From: an uncultured Chlorobiaceae bacterium
Lineage (GTDB): Bacteria; Bacteroidota; Chlorobiia; Chlorobiales; Chlorobiaceae
DNA: 64,000 nucleotides
Assembly (NCBI GenBank): GCA_903939765.1
Contig: CAJAIK010000094.1
Location: 84,984 to 148,983 of the forward strand
Direction of reading: 5' to 3'
Below the pieces are notes generated by a model that was given only the letters and a program-made list of their open reading frames with translations, was not told the origin of the DNA and did no database searches. How positions within the stretch are numbered: the first letter of the stretch is position 1; the number at the start of each line of letters is the position of its first letter. Position numbers and translations under genes: made by a program. This document shows positions 1-10,171 of this stretch, piece by piece.

Positions 1-274
1 TTGGCATATCCTGTTGCCCGAGGTGTACGCCGTCGGCTTTGCTCGCCATGGCAATGTCCACACGGTCGTTGATGATGCAGAGTGCGTGGTGTTCGTGGCA
101 AAGTTTGCAAATTTCAACAGCCCATAAAAAAAGCTGGTTCCCTGATGCATGTTTATGGCGGAGCTGGATTATGGCTGCTCCTCCCTTGAGGGCCTGCTTT
201 GCAAGGGAGAGCGGGCAGAACGCCTCATCGGTTATGACGCAGAGAAATGGTGAGGAGGGCATCACAGGCGTCAT
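1..274 (-). CDS. thiE: Thiamine-phosphate synthase family protein (ThiE), partial, runs off left edge
   Basis: Manual minus-strand translation from ATG at 274: [49 protein letters not shown]...[26 protein letters not shown]; ThiE motifs (QLRx[17 protein letters not shown]). Absent from the ORF track because it is truncated by the window edge. Confidence 0.85.
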   Translation of the reverse strand, partial: MTPVMPSSPFLCVITDEAFCPLSLAKQALKGGAAIIQLRHKHASGNQLFLWAVEICKLCHEHHALCIINDRVDIAMASKADGVHLGQQDMP

Positions 275-921
275 GGATTAATATGGATATAAAGTTCTTC
301 AATCGTTTCTGCAAATCGGGCAGTGTCATGAAAGAGGGAGAGTGCGGCGATTCCGTAGGCGCCTTTTGCCATGCAGAGCGGAGCGTTTTTTTGTGTTATA
401 CCGCCCAGTGCAAAGACGGGAAGGGAGGTTGCCTGGCAGAGCTCACCAAGTTTTTCGAGACCCTGAGGTGGGCCGTATATTCTTTTTGAGGGGGTGTCAA
501 ATACCGGGCCGAAAAGTAAATAATCAGCACTGGCTTTTTCGGCAAGGTGCAAGGCGGATTGAGAATGAACACTGCATCCATAGATTAGTGTTGGAGCAAT
601 CGTTCTAAGCACTGTGGCTGAACAGGCGTTTTCCGGCAGATGCACTCCGTCAAGTCTGGCTGCAAGGGCAAGATCAACACGCTCATTAATCAGCAAAAGA
701 GTGCCTTCGGGAAGCTCGATTTCGCGAGCTTTGAGGGCCAGCGTTAACAGTTCTTTTGCGTTGAGCTTTTTTTCCCGGATCTGTACCATGCAGGAATGAG
801 AGCGGGGGAGGAGGGCAAGTTGCTTGAGAAGCAATGTGCCATTATCAGCACGTTCCTCTCCGCTGCTGATGAGACAGAGACGGGGAAGGAAAGCTTTTTT
901 TTTTGTTCGATTATCATTCAT
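271..921 (-). CDS. ThiE/TenI-family thiamine phosphate synthase-like protein
   Basis: MVQIREKKL..., [42 protein letters not shown] motifs. Start likely MNDNRTKKK at 921 rather than 978; stop overlaps the next ATG (ATGA). Confidence 0.85.
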   Translation of the reverse strand: MNDNRTKKKAFLPRLCLISSGEERADNGTLLLKQLALLPRSHSCMVQIREKKLNAKELLTLALKAREIELPEGTLLLINERVDLALAARLDGVHLPENACSATVLRTIAPTLIYGCSVHSQSALHLAEKASADYLLFGPVFDTPSKRIYGPPQGLEKLGELCQATSLPVFALGGITQKNAPLCMAKGAYGIAALSLFHDTARFAETIEELYIHINP

Positions 922-1102
922 CTGTTTAAAATACTTTGATTTGTGATGGACTATAAATAATATTAACGGTAATACCAACTAACAGGTTTTCCTGTGTTTG
1001 CCGTTCGTGTCACCATCTTGTTCTTGAGGCGTTTTTCCTGAAACCATTGCTTCAGAATAGCCTGCAGCAACAGCTTCCGTAACTCCCAAATCTCTTTTAT
1101 TA

Positions 1103-1582
1103 ATGGGCATCATCGAAGAAAAAATCACTCGGATCGGTTTCATTTTGCCGCAGTTGCCAACCGCAGCAGGGCTTTATTCTCCTGCTATCCGGAGTGGAAA
1201 TCTGGTCTATACATCAGGTCAACTTCCTCTTCTTGACGGGAAACTGGTTGAGCCGGGCGGGATGGGCAAGGTTAATGAGGAGTGTAAAGAGGATGCTGCC
1301 AACGCGTCAAAAGTTGCAATACTCAATGCGCTTTCGGCAATTAAATCGGTGACGGGAACACTTGACAGTATTGAGCGAATTGTCAAACTTACCCTTTATG
1401 TCGCCAGTGAACAGGACTTTTCGAGCCAGCATATTGTTGCTAACGGGGCGTCGTCATTGCTGCATAAAATTTTCGGGGAGCGGGGAAGTCATGCAAGAAG
1501 TGCTGTGGGTGTTGCGGGATTACCACTCAATGCAAGTCTTGAGATTGAGCTTATTGCCCAGTGTAAATTCCCTGTTATATAG
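1103..1582 (+). CDS. RidA/YjgF family protein (enamine/imine deaminase-like)
   Basis: GNLVYTSGQLPL, C-terminal HARSAVGVAGLPLNASLEIELIA match the RidA family pattern. Confidence 0.9.
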   Translation: MGIIEEKITRIGFILPQLPTAAGLYSPAIRSGNLVYTSGQLPLLDGKLVEPGGMGKVNEECKEDAANASKVAILNALSAIKSVTGTLDSIERIVKLTLYVASEQDFSSQHIVANGASSLLHKIFGERGSHARSAVGVAGLPLNASLEIELIAQCKFPVI

Positions 1583-1674
1583 GGGTATCGGCAAAGTTTA
1601 CTGTTACTGATTATTATTTTAATACTGCAATATACCAGCCTCCAATCACAACCGCCAGTCCATAAGAATATCTT

Positions 1675-1720
1675 ATCTCATGATGATTTGTTGATAACAA
1701 ATCATCATGAGATGTTTTTA
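1675..1720 (+). terminator. Perfect 18-bp hairpin with 3-nt loop followed by T-rich tract (putative terminator of ridA or a structured RNA)
   Basis: atctcatgatgatttgtt-gat-aacaaatcatcatgagat then gttttta. Confidence 0.55.
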
Positions 1721-2354
1721 TTTGTAATAAATAACTTTTGTTATTGTTATGTTTTTTTTGTTGAAAAGTAGTCCCATTTTTTGTGGAAAGATCGGCCTTT
1801 TATTTTTTTATTTCTGTTATAAATTTTATTTTTATATGCTAATGTTTTGTTTAATAGAAACAATATAATTTGTTTTAATTGAATCACTTATATTATCTTT
1901 ATTGACAAAAACTTTAACTTGTTAATTATTTTTTTATAATGATTTTTCATTTATTTGTTTTTGGTTTTTATGCAATATCTTTGTTGTGTTTCGTATGCGA
2001 TATTGTATCTGTTGTTATTGTTTTTATCTTCATTATTTTTTTAAATGCATTGGTATTTATGTTGGTATTTGCTGCGATCAGGTGCGTTGTTCTTTTGTGG
2101 TAATACTTTTTTTAAATTTCTTTTTTGTTGGTGATAATATCGATGCTGATGTTATTTCTTTTTTGTTTATAGTGTTTGCTCCGGGATATTGTTTATTTGT
2201 TTAAAGGGTGGCAGCTTCTCTGGTGTTGTGACGTTGCCGGGTAGTGTGGTTTGTTGATTGTGCAATGTTTTTTTGTGATTTGGATTTGTGATCGGTAAAC
2301 TGTAACTCACAGAAATAATCAGGCCCATTCTCTTTTGCTCTTAACAATCCCTTT

Positions 2355-4004
2355 ATGTCCCGTGTATTGATCATCGTTATCGTGTTCGTTTGTGGAGCTA
2401 TTGCAGGCTGGAGTTTCAGTGGAGGGCGGCAGAACGGCGGTTCCCGGTCACAGAATAAAATCATTGAGGCCTATGGTTTGATGAAGGATTTCTATGTTGA
2501 TGAAGTTAATGGTGACAGTCTTGCGGCGGCAGGTATCCAGGGTATGGCAGAGCATCTGGATCCTCATACGGTTTATCTGGAACCGGAAAAGGTATCCTAT
2601 TCGCAGGCAGAGTTTGACGGTAATTTTGATGGCATTGGTATAGAGTTTGATGTTATTAACGATACGCTGTTTGTCGTAACTCCCCTTTCGGGAGGGCCGA
2701 GCGCAGCAGTTGGAATTTCATCCGGTGATCGAATCCTCGCCATTGACTCTGTTTCAGCGATTGGAATTACACAGCAGGAGGTGCTCAGAAAACTGAGAGG
2801 AACCCGCGGGACCCGGGTGCAATTAAAAGTGCTCAGACCTCTCAGTGGAAAGTTGATTGACTTTCTGGTGACCAGGGGAAAGATATCGACGTCGAGTATT
2901 GATGCTGCTTTCATGATTGATCATCGTGTGGGGTATATTCGATTGAGTCGTTTTATTGCAACGACGGCTGATGAATTCCGCAAGGCTCTTGCTTTGTTGA
3001 AAGGGCAGGGTATGGTTCGGCTTGTGATTGATTTGCGGGGAAATCCGGGAGGGTTTCTTGAACAGGCTGTGGCGGTTGCAGATGAATTCCTCGCTAAAGG
3101 GCAGTTGATTGTCTACACGAAAAGCCGCCATGGAGGTGCTGAGGATTTGCGTTACACGGCAAGGTCTGGTGGCAGTTATGAAAAAGGTGATCTGATTGTG
3201 CTGGTCGACAAGGGAAGTGCATCAGCATCAGAAATTCTTGCTGGAGCACTGCAGGACAATGGGAGGGCTCTTGTTGTCGGTGAGCTCTCTTTCGGTAAAG
3301 GTCTGGTGCAGCGTCAACTTCCGTTTGCTGATGGTTCAGCTCTTCGCATGACCATATCAAGGTATTATACTCCTTCGGGTCGACAGATTCAGCGTGTTTA
3401 TCGAAAGGGTATTGCAGGGCGTGAACATTATTTTCAGGATGCGATGACAGAGGTTCGCCCGTGGAAACTCTTCACTCGTCCTGATAGTTTATTGTACTTG
3501 CGGAACGATGAGGTTTCTGTGTACAATACGGCTTCATTGCCGCGACAGGTAGCAGCTCTGACCCTGAAGAAAACAAAGGTGCAAAGCAAGCTGGCTGAAC
3601 TGAAAGATGCAGGAGGCATTATTCCTGATTTTTGGGTGACCTCGAAGAGCTATTCGGATTTTTATCAGAAACTCTCTCAGTCAGGCTCTTTTGATGACAT
3701 AGCGAGAAAGCTTCTTGATAATCCTCGAAGCTTGACTCAGCTTTACCGTAATTCGCTTGAGCGCTTCATTGCCGATTATTCTGAAGAGAGTCATTTTGAA
3801 GCTCTTGTTATCAAGACCTGCAGGGAAAATAAGATTGACTTTGATCGGGTTGGTTTTATCCGGGATAGAAAATACATTGTACGAGCGGTAAAGTCGAAAA
3901 TTGCTCATCAGCTTTTTGGTGCTGAGGGCCAGTTGAGGTTTTATGTGCTTCATGTTGATCCTGTCGTCAGGGTAGCCGAAACGGTGCCAATCAGAAGGCA
4001 GTGA
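2355..4004 (+). CDS. S41 family C-terminal processing peptidase (CtpA-like, PDZ domain)
   Basis: PDZ region GIGIEFDVINDTLFVVTPLSGGPSAAVGISSGDRI; catalytic motifs VDKGSASASEILAGALQDNGRA and GELSFGKGLVQ. Confidence 0.93.
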   Translation: MSRVLIIVIVFVCGAIAGWSFSGGRQNGGSRSQNKIIEAYGLMKDFYVDEVNGDSLAAAGIQGMAEHLDPHTVYLEPEKVSYSQAEFDGNFDGIGIEFDVINDTLFVVTPLSGGPSAAVGISSGDRILAIDSVSAIGITQQEVLRKLRGTRGTRVQLKVLRPLSGKLIDFLVTRGKISTSSIDAAFMIDHRVGYIRLSRFIATTADEFRKALALLKGQGMVRLVIDLRGNPGGFLEQAVAVADEFLAKGQLIVYTKSRHGGAEDLRYTARSGGSYEKGDLIVLVDKGSASASEILAGALQDNGRALVVGELSFGKGLVQRQLPFADGSALRMTISRYYTPSGRQIQRVYRKGIAGREHYFQDAMTEVRPWKLFTRPDSLLYLRNDEVSVYNTASLPRQVAALTLKKTKVQSKLAELKDAGGIIPDFWVTSKSYSDFYQKLSQSGSFDDIARKLLDNPRSLTQLYRNSLERFIADYSEESHFEALVIKTCRENKIDFDRVGFIRDRKYIVRAVKSKIAHQLFGAEGQLRFYVLHVDPVVRVAETVPIRRQ

Positions 4005-4068
4005 ATGAACAGGGATGGGAATGTGAGGTGAGCTGGCTGTTTTTTTTAATCGTTTAAATCTTTTTTTT

Positions 4069-4725
4069 ATGTCGATACTTGAAAAAATCAATGATGCGAC
4101 CTGTACGTTACGACTGAAAAATGAATGGCTTAAAATATTTACCTGTCCGGTTCCAAGTTCTGATTTTCTCTCGTTTGTTACCATTGCGACCATTGATGCG
4201 CCCCAGCATGCGGTTTTGAGTCTTTTATATGATATCGAAGTTGCTACCGAGTGGGTCTGGAAAACCAGAGAGATGCGTCTGCTGCAGGAGTTGAGCGAAG
4301 ATGAGGGGCGGATTGTTTATCAGCTTGTCAGTGCTCCATGGCCTGTTTCTGACCGCGAAATCATAACCCGGTCGCAGGGGTATATGGATCCCGAAACATC
4401 TGAAGTGTTTATCAAGCTTGAGTGTGTGGCGGATTATCTGCCCAAAAACGATAAATATGTCCGCGTTCCTGAACTTCAGGGAGGGTGGAACATTATTCCT
4501 CTTTCAGAGAATCAGTGCCGGGTTGTTTTTCGCCTTCATATCGAACCGGGCGGAGAGATTCCATCCTGGCTTGCCAATATCGCAGTTATTGATACACCCT
4601 ACCACACCATGGTCAACTTACGCGAAATGGTGAAGAAGGAAAAGTACATGACACCAGTCGATGCTCCGTTCAATAAATCCGCAAAAGATGTTATACAGCA
4701 TTATGAAAAATTTATAACAGAGTGA
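4069..4725 (+). CDS. START/SRPBCC domain lipid-binding-like protein
   Basis: [20 protein letters not shown] and [34 protein letters not shown], typical of bacterial START-domain proteins. Confidence 0.8.
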   Translation: MSILEKINDATCTLRLKNEWLKIFTCPVPSSDFLSFVTIATIDAPQHAVLSLLYDIEVATEWVWKTREMRLLQELSEDEGRIVYQLVSAPWPVSDREIITRSQGYMDPETSEVFIKLECVADYLPKNDKYVRVPELQGGWNIIPLSENQCRVVFRLHIEPGGEIPSWLANIAVIDTPYHTMVNLREMVKKEKYMTPVDAPFNKSAKDVIQHYEKFITE

Positions 4726-4776
4726 TTTGTTGGTGTTTTGTGGCAGTATCGTCAATAATATTACAAAAGAGAGAGT

Positions 4777-5415
4777 ATGGATATCGCAATGATTCTTCAG
4801 GGGAATTGGGATTTTCGCGTTGAGCATAAGGGAATCAAAATATATTCTTCGCGGGTAAGCGGTTCTGATGTTTGCGGTTTCAGGGGGGAGACAGAAGTAC
4901 CGGTATCGTTAAAAAAGCTGATAAGCCTTTTTCACGATATGGCAAATTATCCCCGATGGGTTCATCAGCTTGCCGATATGGATATCCTTGAAAAAACTGA
5001 TGGAGTCGAGTATGTTATGCGCCAGATTATCAATACTCCATGGCCATTGCAAAAGAGAGAGATTATTCTGCGTACGGGGCTTGTATCGGCAGGAGATAAT
5101 GCCATAGGGGTTACCATGAAAGGGGAACCGGATTATCTGCCGGATAATCCGAAGTACCATCGGGTGCGTCACTCAATGGGTATGTGGGTATTTACCCCGA
5201 CCGGTCACGGAACGATTCACACCTCTTTTGTGATGCATGTTGATCCCGGAAAGGATGTGCCTGCTCCGGTCAGTAATGCGGGTATGTTTGAGGTTCCATT
5301 TTATTCGCTGAACAATATGAGGAATCTGGTGATGAACAGCTCATACAACCCGCCCTATCCGGAGGAAATAGAGGAGCATATCTCTATAGTTGAAGATGTT
5401 CCTGATAAGCCTTGA
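4777..5415 (+). CDS. START/SRPBCC domain protein (paralog of upstream gene)
   Basis: VMRQIINTPWPLQKREIILRT; VMHVDPGKDVPAPVSNAGMFEVPFYSLNNMRNLV. Confidence 0.8.
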   Translation: MDIAMILQGNWDFRVEHKGIKIYSSRVSGSDVCGFRGETEVPVSLKKLISLFHDMANYPRWVHQLADMDILEKTDGVEYVMRQIINTPWPLQKREIILRTGLVSAGDNAIGVTMKGEPDYLPDNPKYHRVRHSMGMWVFTPTGHGTIHTSFVMHVDPGKDVPAPVSNAGMFEVPFYSLNNMRNLVMNSSYNPPYPEEIEEHISIVEDVPDKP

Positions 5416-6373
5416 GTAATTTTTCCGCACTGACAGGTACTGCGCCCACTTCCTGGCAGACCGTTCCTGCAGCAATATTGGCTATGGTTGCGTTAGTCAC
5501 GATATCGATTCCGGTGGCAGCGCCGAGTGCAAGCGTACCGATAACTGTGTCTCCTGCCCCTGAGACATCGACCACATCAAGCGATGTTGCTGCAATATGG
5601 GTGAAAGAACCATTGTTACAGATGGTCATGCCCTTTTCGCCTCTTGTGACGATAATGGTTTCAGCCTCAATTTTTTCCTGAAGCCGGAGACAGGCATTTT
5701 CGACCTCATCGTCATTGTTGTGCAGTACGATGCCCAGGGAGGCAGCCATCTCCAAAAGGTTTGGCTTGAAAACAGAACACCCTCTGTAGGCAAAGAAATT
5801 CTGGAGTTTGGGATCAACAAGAATAGGGATATTACGTCGTTTTGCCGATGTGATAAGGTGTTGAATGATTGGTGCGGCAAGCACTCCTTTGTTGTAGTCT
5901 TCGAGCACGACAGCGTCAATTGAATTGATTATGGCGTCAAAGGAGTCAACGATTGCCTGGCCGATCGTTGCATCAACCTCCTTCCTGCTTTCGAAATCCA
6001 CCCTTGTGATATGATGGTTTTGCGAAAGGATCCTTGTTTTGCATGTTGTTGGCCTCGAAGGGTCGCATATCAGTCCTTCGGTTGCAAGCCCGCGACTGCG
6101 AAAAAGATCCAGAAGTATCTCCCTGTTTCCATCTGCCCCGGTAATGCCGATCAACAGGGTTTCCGCTCCAAGTGAGAGGGTGTTGAGTGCCACATTTGCG
6201 GCTCCCCCAAGCCGGTGATCTTCATGGGTGACATCGACAACCGGTACCGGATATTCTGGTGAAATGCGCGAGACATGGCCAAAAATATACTTGTCAAGCA
6301 TAATATCGCCGATAACAGCAATTCGCCTGGATTGAAAAGAGTCAAGAATGTTTTTTATGGAGTTTGTTGGCAT
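5384..6373 (-). CDS. rfaE1: D-glycero-beta-D-manno-heptose-7-phosphate kinase-like PfkB kinase (RfaE1/HldE N-domain type)
   Basis: IAVIGDIMLDKYIFGHVSRISPEYPVPVV, LGGAANVALN, VDVSGAGDTVIGTLAL. Confidence 0.88.
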   Translation of the reverse strand: MPTNSIKNILDSFQSRRIAVIGDIMLDKYIFGHVSRISPEYPVPVVDVTHEDHRLGGAANVALNTLSLGAETLLIGITGADGNREILLDLFRSRGLATEGLICDPSRPTTCKTRILSQNHHITRVDFESRKEVDATIGQAIVDSFDAIINSIDAVVLEDYNKGVLAAPIIQHLITSAKRRNIPILVDPKLQNFFAYRGCSVFKPNLLEMAASLGIVLHNNDDEVENACLRLQEKIEAETIIVTRGEKGMTICNNGSFTHIAATSLDVVDVSGAGDTVIGTLALGAATGIDIVTNATIANIAAGTVCQEVGAVPVSAEKLLKAYQEHLQL

Positions 6374-6537
6374 AACGTCTTTTTTTTTGATGTGTTCTGT
6401 CGTTGTTAGCGAAAAATAGTAACAAAAATCGGGTTCAGCAATGAATGTTATGGTTGTATCGTTTTATTTTTTGCTATTTTTTGTTATAATTAAAGCTAAG
6501 CATTTTTAAGCGTTATCTGTAAAAAAAGCAGGAACCA

Positions 6538-7887
6538 ATGTTTGATAGTTTAAGTGATAAATTAGAGGCCACCTTTAAAAAACTGGCAGGTCAAGCCACC
6601 ATTAACGAAGTTAATATTGGTCTCGCCATGCGCGATATCAAGAGAGCTCTGCTTGGTGCCGACGTCAACTACAAGGTAGCAAAGAAATTAATTGAAGAGA
6701 TAAGGGAGAAGTCTCTCGGCGAACAGGTCATAAAAAGCGTCTCACCGGCGCAGATGATTGTAAAAATCGTTTATGATGAGTTGACCGAACTGATGGGTGG
6801 AGAGCAGAAGCCACTGAACCTGTCACCGAAAAAACTGCCAGCCATTATCATGGTCGCCGGATTGCAGGGTTCAGGAAAAACGACTTTTTGTGCAAAATTG
6901 GCGTTACGGCTGAAAAAGAGCGGAAAACAGCCGATGCTTGTTGCGGCTGATGTTTATCGTCCGGCAGCAGTTGATCAGCTTAAGGCTCTCGGTCAGCAGG
7001 TTGGTGTTCCGGTGTTTGCCATTGAGGAGCAGGACGCGATGAAAGCTGCCCTTCAGGGGTTGGAAGCTGCGCGCTCAAATGCGAATGATGTTGTTATTAT
7101 CGATACAGCAGGACGGCTGCAGATTGATCAACTCATGATGGCTGAGGCTGAGGCTCTGAAAGATGCCCTCAAGCCTGACGAACTGCTTTTTGTTGTTGAT
7201 TCCATGATGGGGCAGGAGGCTGTCAATACCGCAAAAGCCTTCAATGACCGCCTTGATTTTGATGGCGTTGTGCTTACCAAGCTCGACGGTGATTCAAGGG
7301 GCGGTGCAGCGCTTTCGATTCGCCAGGTTGTTGAAAAGCCGATTAAATTTATCAGCATCGGTGAAAAGGTTGACGATCTTGACCTTTTCTATCCCGATCG
7401 TATGGCCCAGAGGATTCTGGGAATGGGTGATATCGTAAGCTTTGTTGAAAAAGCACAGGAAAATCTTGATCTTGAGAAGACTCTTGAGATGCAGAAAAAG
7501 TTGATGAAGAACGAGTTTGATCTCAATGACTTTTTCGACCAGTTGCAGCAACTCAAGAAAATGGGCTCAATTCAGGGATTGATTGAAATGGTGCCTGGAT
7601 TGAACAAGATGGTACCGAAGCAGGATCTTGAAAATCTTGACTTCAAGCCAATTGAGGCCATGATCAATTCCATGACCAGGCAGGAAAAAATAAATCCCGA
7701 TATTATTAACGGAAGCCGCCGGCAGCGAATTGCCAGGGGGAGCGGCACGAAAGTTCAGGAGGTTAACCTTCTGCTTAAGCAATTCGGGGAGATGAAGAAG
7801 ATGATGCGTTCGGTATCAAAACTGTCGCAGTCGGGCAGGAAAATTACCTCGCAGAATCTTGCGCTTGACAAGTTTTTAAAACGATAG
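6538..7887 (+). CDS. ffh: Signal recognition particle protein Ffh
   Basis: [39 protein letters not shown]-domain [19 protein letters not shown]. Confidence 0.97.
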   Translation: MFDSLSDKLEATFKKLAGQATINEVNIGLAMRDIKRALLGADVNYKVAKKLIEEIREKSLGEQVIKSVSPAQMIVKIVYDELTELMGGEQKPLNLSPKKLPAIIMVAGLQGSGKTTFCAKLALRLKKSGKQPMLVAADVYRPAAVDQLKALGQQVGVPVFAIEEQDAMKAALQGLEAARSNANDVVIIDTAGRLQIDQLMMAEAEALKDALKPDELLFVVDSMMGQEAVNTAKAFNDRLDFDGVVLTKLDGDSRGGAALSIRQVVEKPIKFISIGEKVDDLDLFYPDRMAQRILGMGDIVSFVEKAQENLDLEKTLEMQKKLMKNEFDLNDFFDQLQQLKKMGSIQGLIEMVPGLNKMVPKQDLENLDFKPIEAMINSMTRQEKINPDIINGSRRQRIARGSGTKVQEVNLLLKQFGEMKKMMRSVSKLSQSGRKITSQNLALDKFLKR

Positions 7888-7935
7888 ATTACATATTCAC
7901 TGTTAACAGTAAACATTAACTAAAATACTTTAGCC

Positions 7936-8346
7936 TTGGTAAAGATTAGACTGAAAAGAGCAGGAAGAAAAAAATTGCCGGTATACCAGATTGTCGTGGC
8001 CGATGCGCGCTCACCAAGGGACGGCAAATTTCTTGAAGTTGTTGGCACTTATCAGCCAACAGCGAAACCGCATGCTGTCACTATTAAAAAAGACCGTATT
8101 GTTTACTGGATGCAGACTGGCGCACAGCCAACCGCAACCGTGAATAGCCTTATCCGCACGACCGGGTTGCTTTATGAACTCAGGCTTAAAAGCATGGGTC
8201 GCAGCGAGGATGAAATTTCGGCTGAGATGGAAAAGTGGCAGGCGCATCAGACTGTAAGACGTCAGAAGAGGCTTGCATTGAAATCTCACCGTCGCAGCGC
8301 CAAAAAAGAGGCTGAAGCGAAAGCTGCTACAGGTGGAGAGGCGTAA
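7936..8346 (+). CDS. rpsP: 30S ribosomal protein S16
   Basis: [43 protein letters not shown] start. Confidence 0.97.
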   Translation: MVKIRLKRAGRKKLPVYQIVVADARSPRDGKFLEVVGTYQPTAKPHAVTIKKDRIVYWMQTGAQPTATVNSLIRTTGLLYELRLKSMGRSEDEISAEMEKWQAHQTVRRQKRLALKSHRRSAKKEAEAKAATGGEA

Positions 8347-8370
8347 TCACTCTTTTACGGTGAGGCCAGA

Positions 8371-8874
8371 ATGGAACTCTATCTGACAGGCATTATCCTC
8401 AAACCGAAAGGATTGAAGGGTGAGGTGAAGGTGGAGCCGATTACGGACTTCCCTGAAAGTTTTCTTTCTCGCAAAGAGTATTACGCGGGGTTGTCCGTCG
8501 ATTCGGTTGAACGGTTAAAGGTAAAAAAAGCCGCTCTTGGCGGCGGGTTTGCATGGTTGTTCTTTGAAGAAGTTGACAGTATGGAAAAAGCTGAAGGGCT
8601 TACAGGCTGGAAACTGTTTGTTGAAGAGAGTCAACTCATGCAACAGCCGCAGGGTCGGGCCTATCTTCATGAGATTATAGGGATGAGGGTTCTTGATCGC
8701 GCTCGCCGTGATGTTGGCATTGTTACCAATGTTCTTGCCATGCCGGCGCATGACGTGTATGAGGTCAAGGTAGGCGAAAAAAAGATTCTGTTGCCAGCAA
8801 TAGAGCAGTTTGTTGAAGAGTTTAATCTTCGTGAACAGTACATTGTCATACCAAGGTTTGATGAGTTTCTGTAA
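8371..8874 (+). CDS. rimM: Ribosome maturation factor RimM
   Basis: LTGIILKPKGLKGEVKVEPITDFPE; C-terminal PRC-barrel; position between rpsP and trmD. Confidence 0.95.
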   Translation: MELYLTGIILKPKGLKGEVKVEPITDFPESFLSRKEYYAGLSVDSVERLKVKKAALGGGFAWLFFEEVDSMEKAEGLTGWKLFVEESQLMQQPQGRAYLHEIIGMRVLDRARRDVGIVTNVLAMPAHDVYEVKVGEKKILLPAIEQFVEEFNLREQYIVIPRFDEFL

Positions 8875-8903
8875 ATTGTTGTGCCTGAAAACGTTCTCTG
8901 CTC

Positions 8904-9596
8904 ATGAGTGCCATAAGGATTGATGTGATTTCCGTCATTCCGGGTTTTTTTGATTCACCGCTTGACAATGGATTGTTAAGCATTGCTCGCCGAAAAAATC
9001 ACGCGGAAATTTACATCCATAACCTGCATGACTATGGACTTGGCAGGTATAAACAGGTTGATGATTCTCCTTTTGGCGGTGGAGCCGGAATGGTGCTGCG
9101 TCCAGAACCGATTTTTGCCTGTATTGAAGCACTGAAAGCCGAAAGAGAGTATGATGAGGTGATTTTTTTTTCACCGGATGGAGAACTGTTTGAGCAGTCT
9201 ATGGCAAACCGGTTTTCAAGGATGCAAAACCTGATTCTTCTCTGTGGTCACTACAAGGCGGTTGATGAAAGAGTTCGTCAGAGTTTGATTACCTTGGAGA
9301 TCTCCATGGGTGATGTTGTTGTTTCAGGCGGGGAGATACCGGCACTGTTTTTTATGGATGCTCTTGTCAGGGTTATTCCAGGTGTTCTTGGTGACAGTGA
9401 GTCGGCACTGACGGACTCTTTTCAGGCAGGAATCCTTGATTGTACCTATTATACCCGTCCGGCAGAATTCAGGGGGATGAAGGTGCCAGAAGTACTGCTG
9501 ACCGGTCACCACAGCAATATTGAGCGGTGGCGCAGCGAAAACGCTCTCGATCGAACACGTGAGCGCCGACCGGATATTCTCGATCAAGATGTATAA
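8904..9596 (+). CDS. trmD: tRNA (guanine-N1)-methyltransferase TrmD
   Basis: [60 protein letters not shown]. Confidence 0.97.
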   Translation: MSAIRIDVISVIPGFFDSPLDNGLLSIARRKNHAEIYIHNLHDYGLGRYKQVDDSPFGGGAGMVLRPEPIFACIEALKAEREYDEVIFFSPDGELFEQSMANRFSRMQNLILLCGHYKAVDERVRQSLITLEISMGDVVVSGGEIPALFFMDALVRVIPGVLGDSESALTDSFQAGILDCTYYTRPAEFRGMKVPEVLLTGHHSNIERWRSENALDRTRERRPDILDQDV

Positions 9597-9633
9597 GAAT
9601 TAAAGAAAAAATAACGTAAATAGCATAGTTGTC

Positions 9634-9996
9634 ATGGATCAGTTAATCAGGTTAGTTGAAGCCACTCAGGCCGTTACAGATTTTCCGGAAATCAATCCGG
9701 GTGATACCGTCAAGATTCAGTTGAAGGTTATTGAGGGCGAAAAAGAGAGACTTCAGGCTTTTGAGGGTGTTGTTATCAGCGACAGGGGTGCTGGTGGCAA
9801 CAAAACCATCACTGTTCGCAAAATTTCTCACGGTGTCGGTGTTGAAAGGATTATTCCGGTCAACTCCCCCAATATTGAGAGTGTTACAGTGGTCAAGCAC
9901 GGTAAGGCAAGAAGGGCAAAGCTCTTCTACTTGCGCAAACGTACCGGCAAGGCAGCATTGAAGGTCAAGGAACGCAAGATTGTGGAGAAGGTCTGA
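9634..9996 (+). CDS. rplS: 50S ribosomal protein L19
   Basis: [53 protein letters not shown]-type pattern. Confidence 0.97.
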   Translation: MDQLIRLVEATQAVTDFPEINPGDTVKIQLKVIEGEKERLQAFEGVVISDRGAGGNKTITVRKISHGVGVERIIPVNSPNIESVTVVKHGKARRAKLFYLRKRTGKAALKVKERKIVEKV

Positions 9997-10009
9997 AGCT
10001 TTTTTTGCT

Positions 10010-10047
10010 AATCCGGTCAGCTTCGGCTCGACCGGATTTTCTTTTTC
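10010..10047 (+). terminator. Rho-independent terminator after rplS
   Basis: aatccggtc...gaccggatt hairpin followed by ttctttttc. Confidence 0.75.
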
Positions 10048-10171
10048 AGGATGCAACGGTGTATCGGCGATGACATGAAGATGGTCACCCGCTTTTTTGT
10101 CGGTTCTCTTTATGAGTAAGCGCTCATAAACAGCTCTGACTCCTCTTTTCCCGCCCTTATTATTTCAGCTT

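Noticed and set aside
1986-2204. 72-aa Cys/Phe-rich ORF in the AT-rich island
   Set aside because: Composition explained by T-rich DNA; no good start context or family resemblance.
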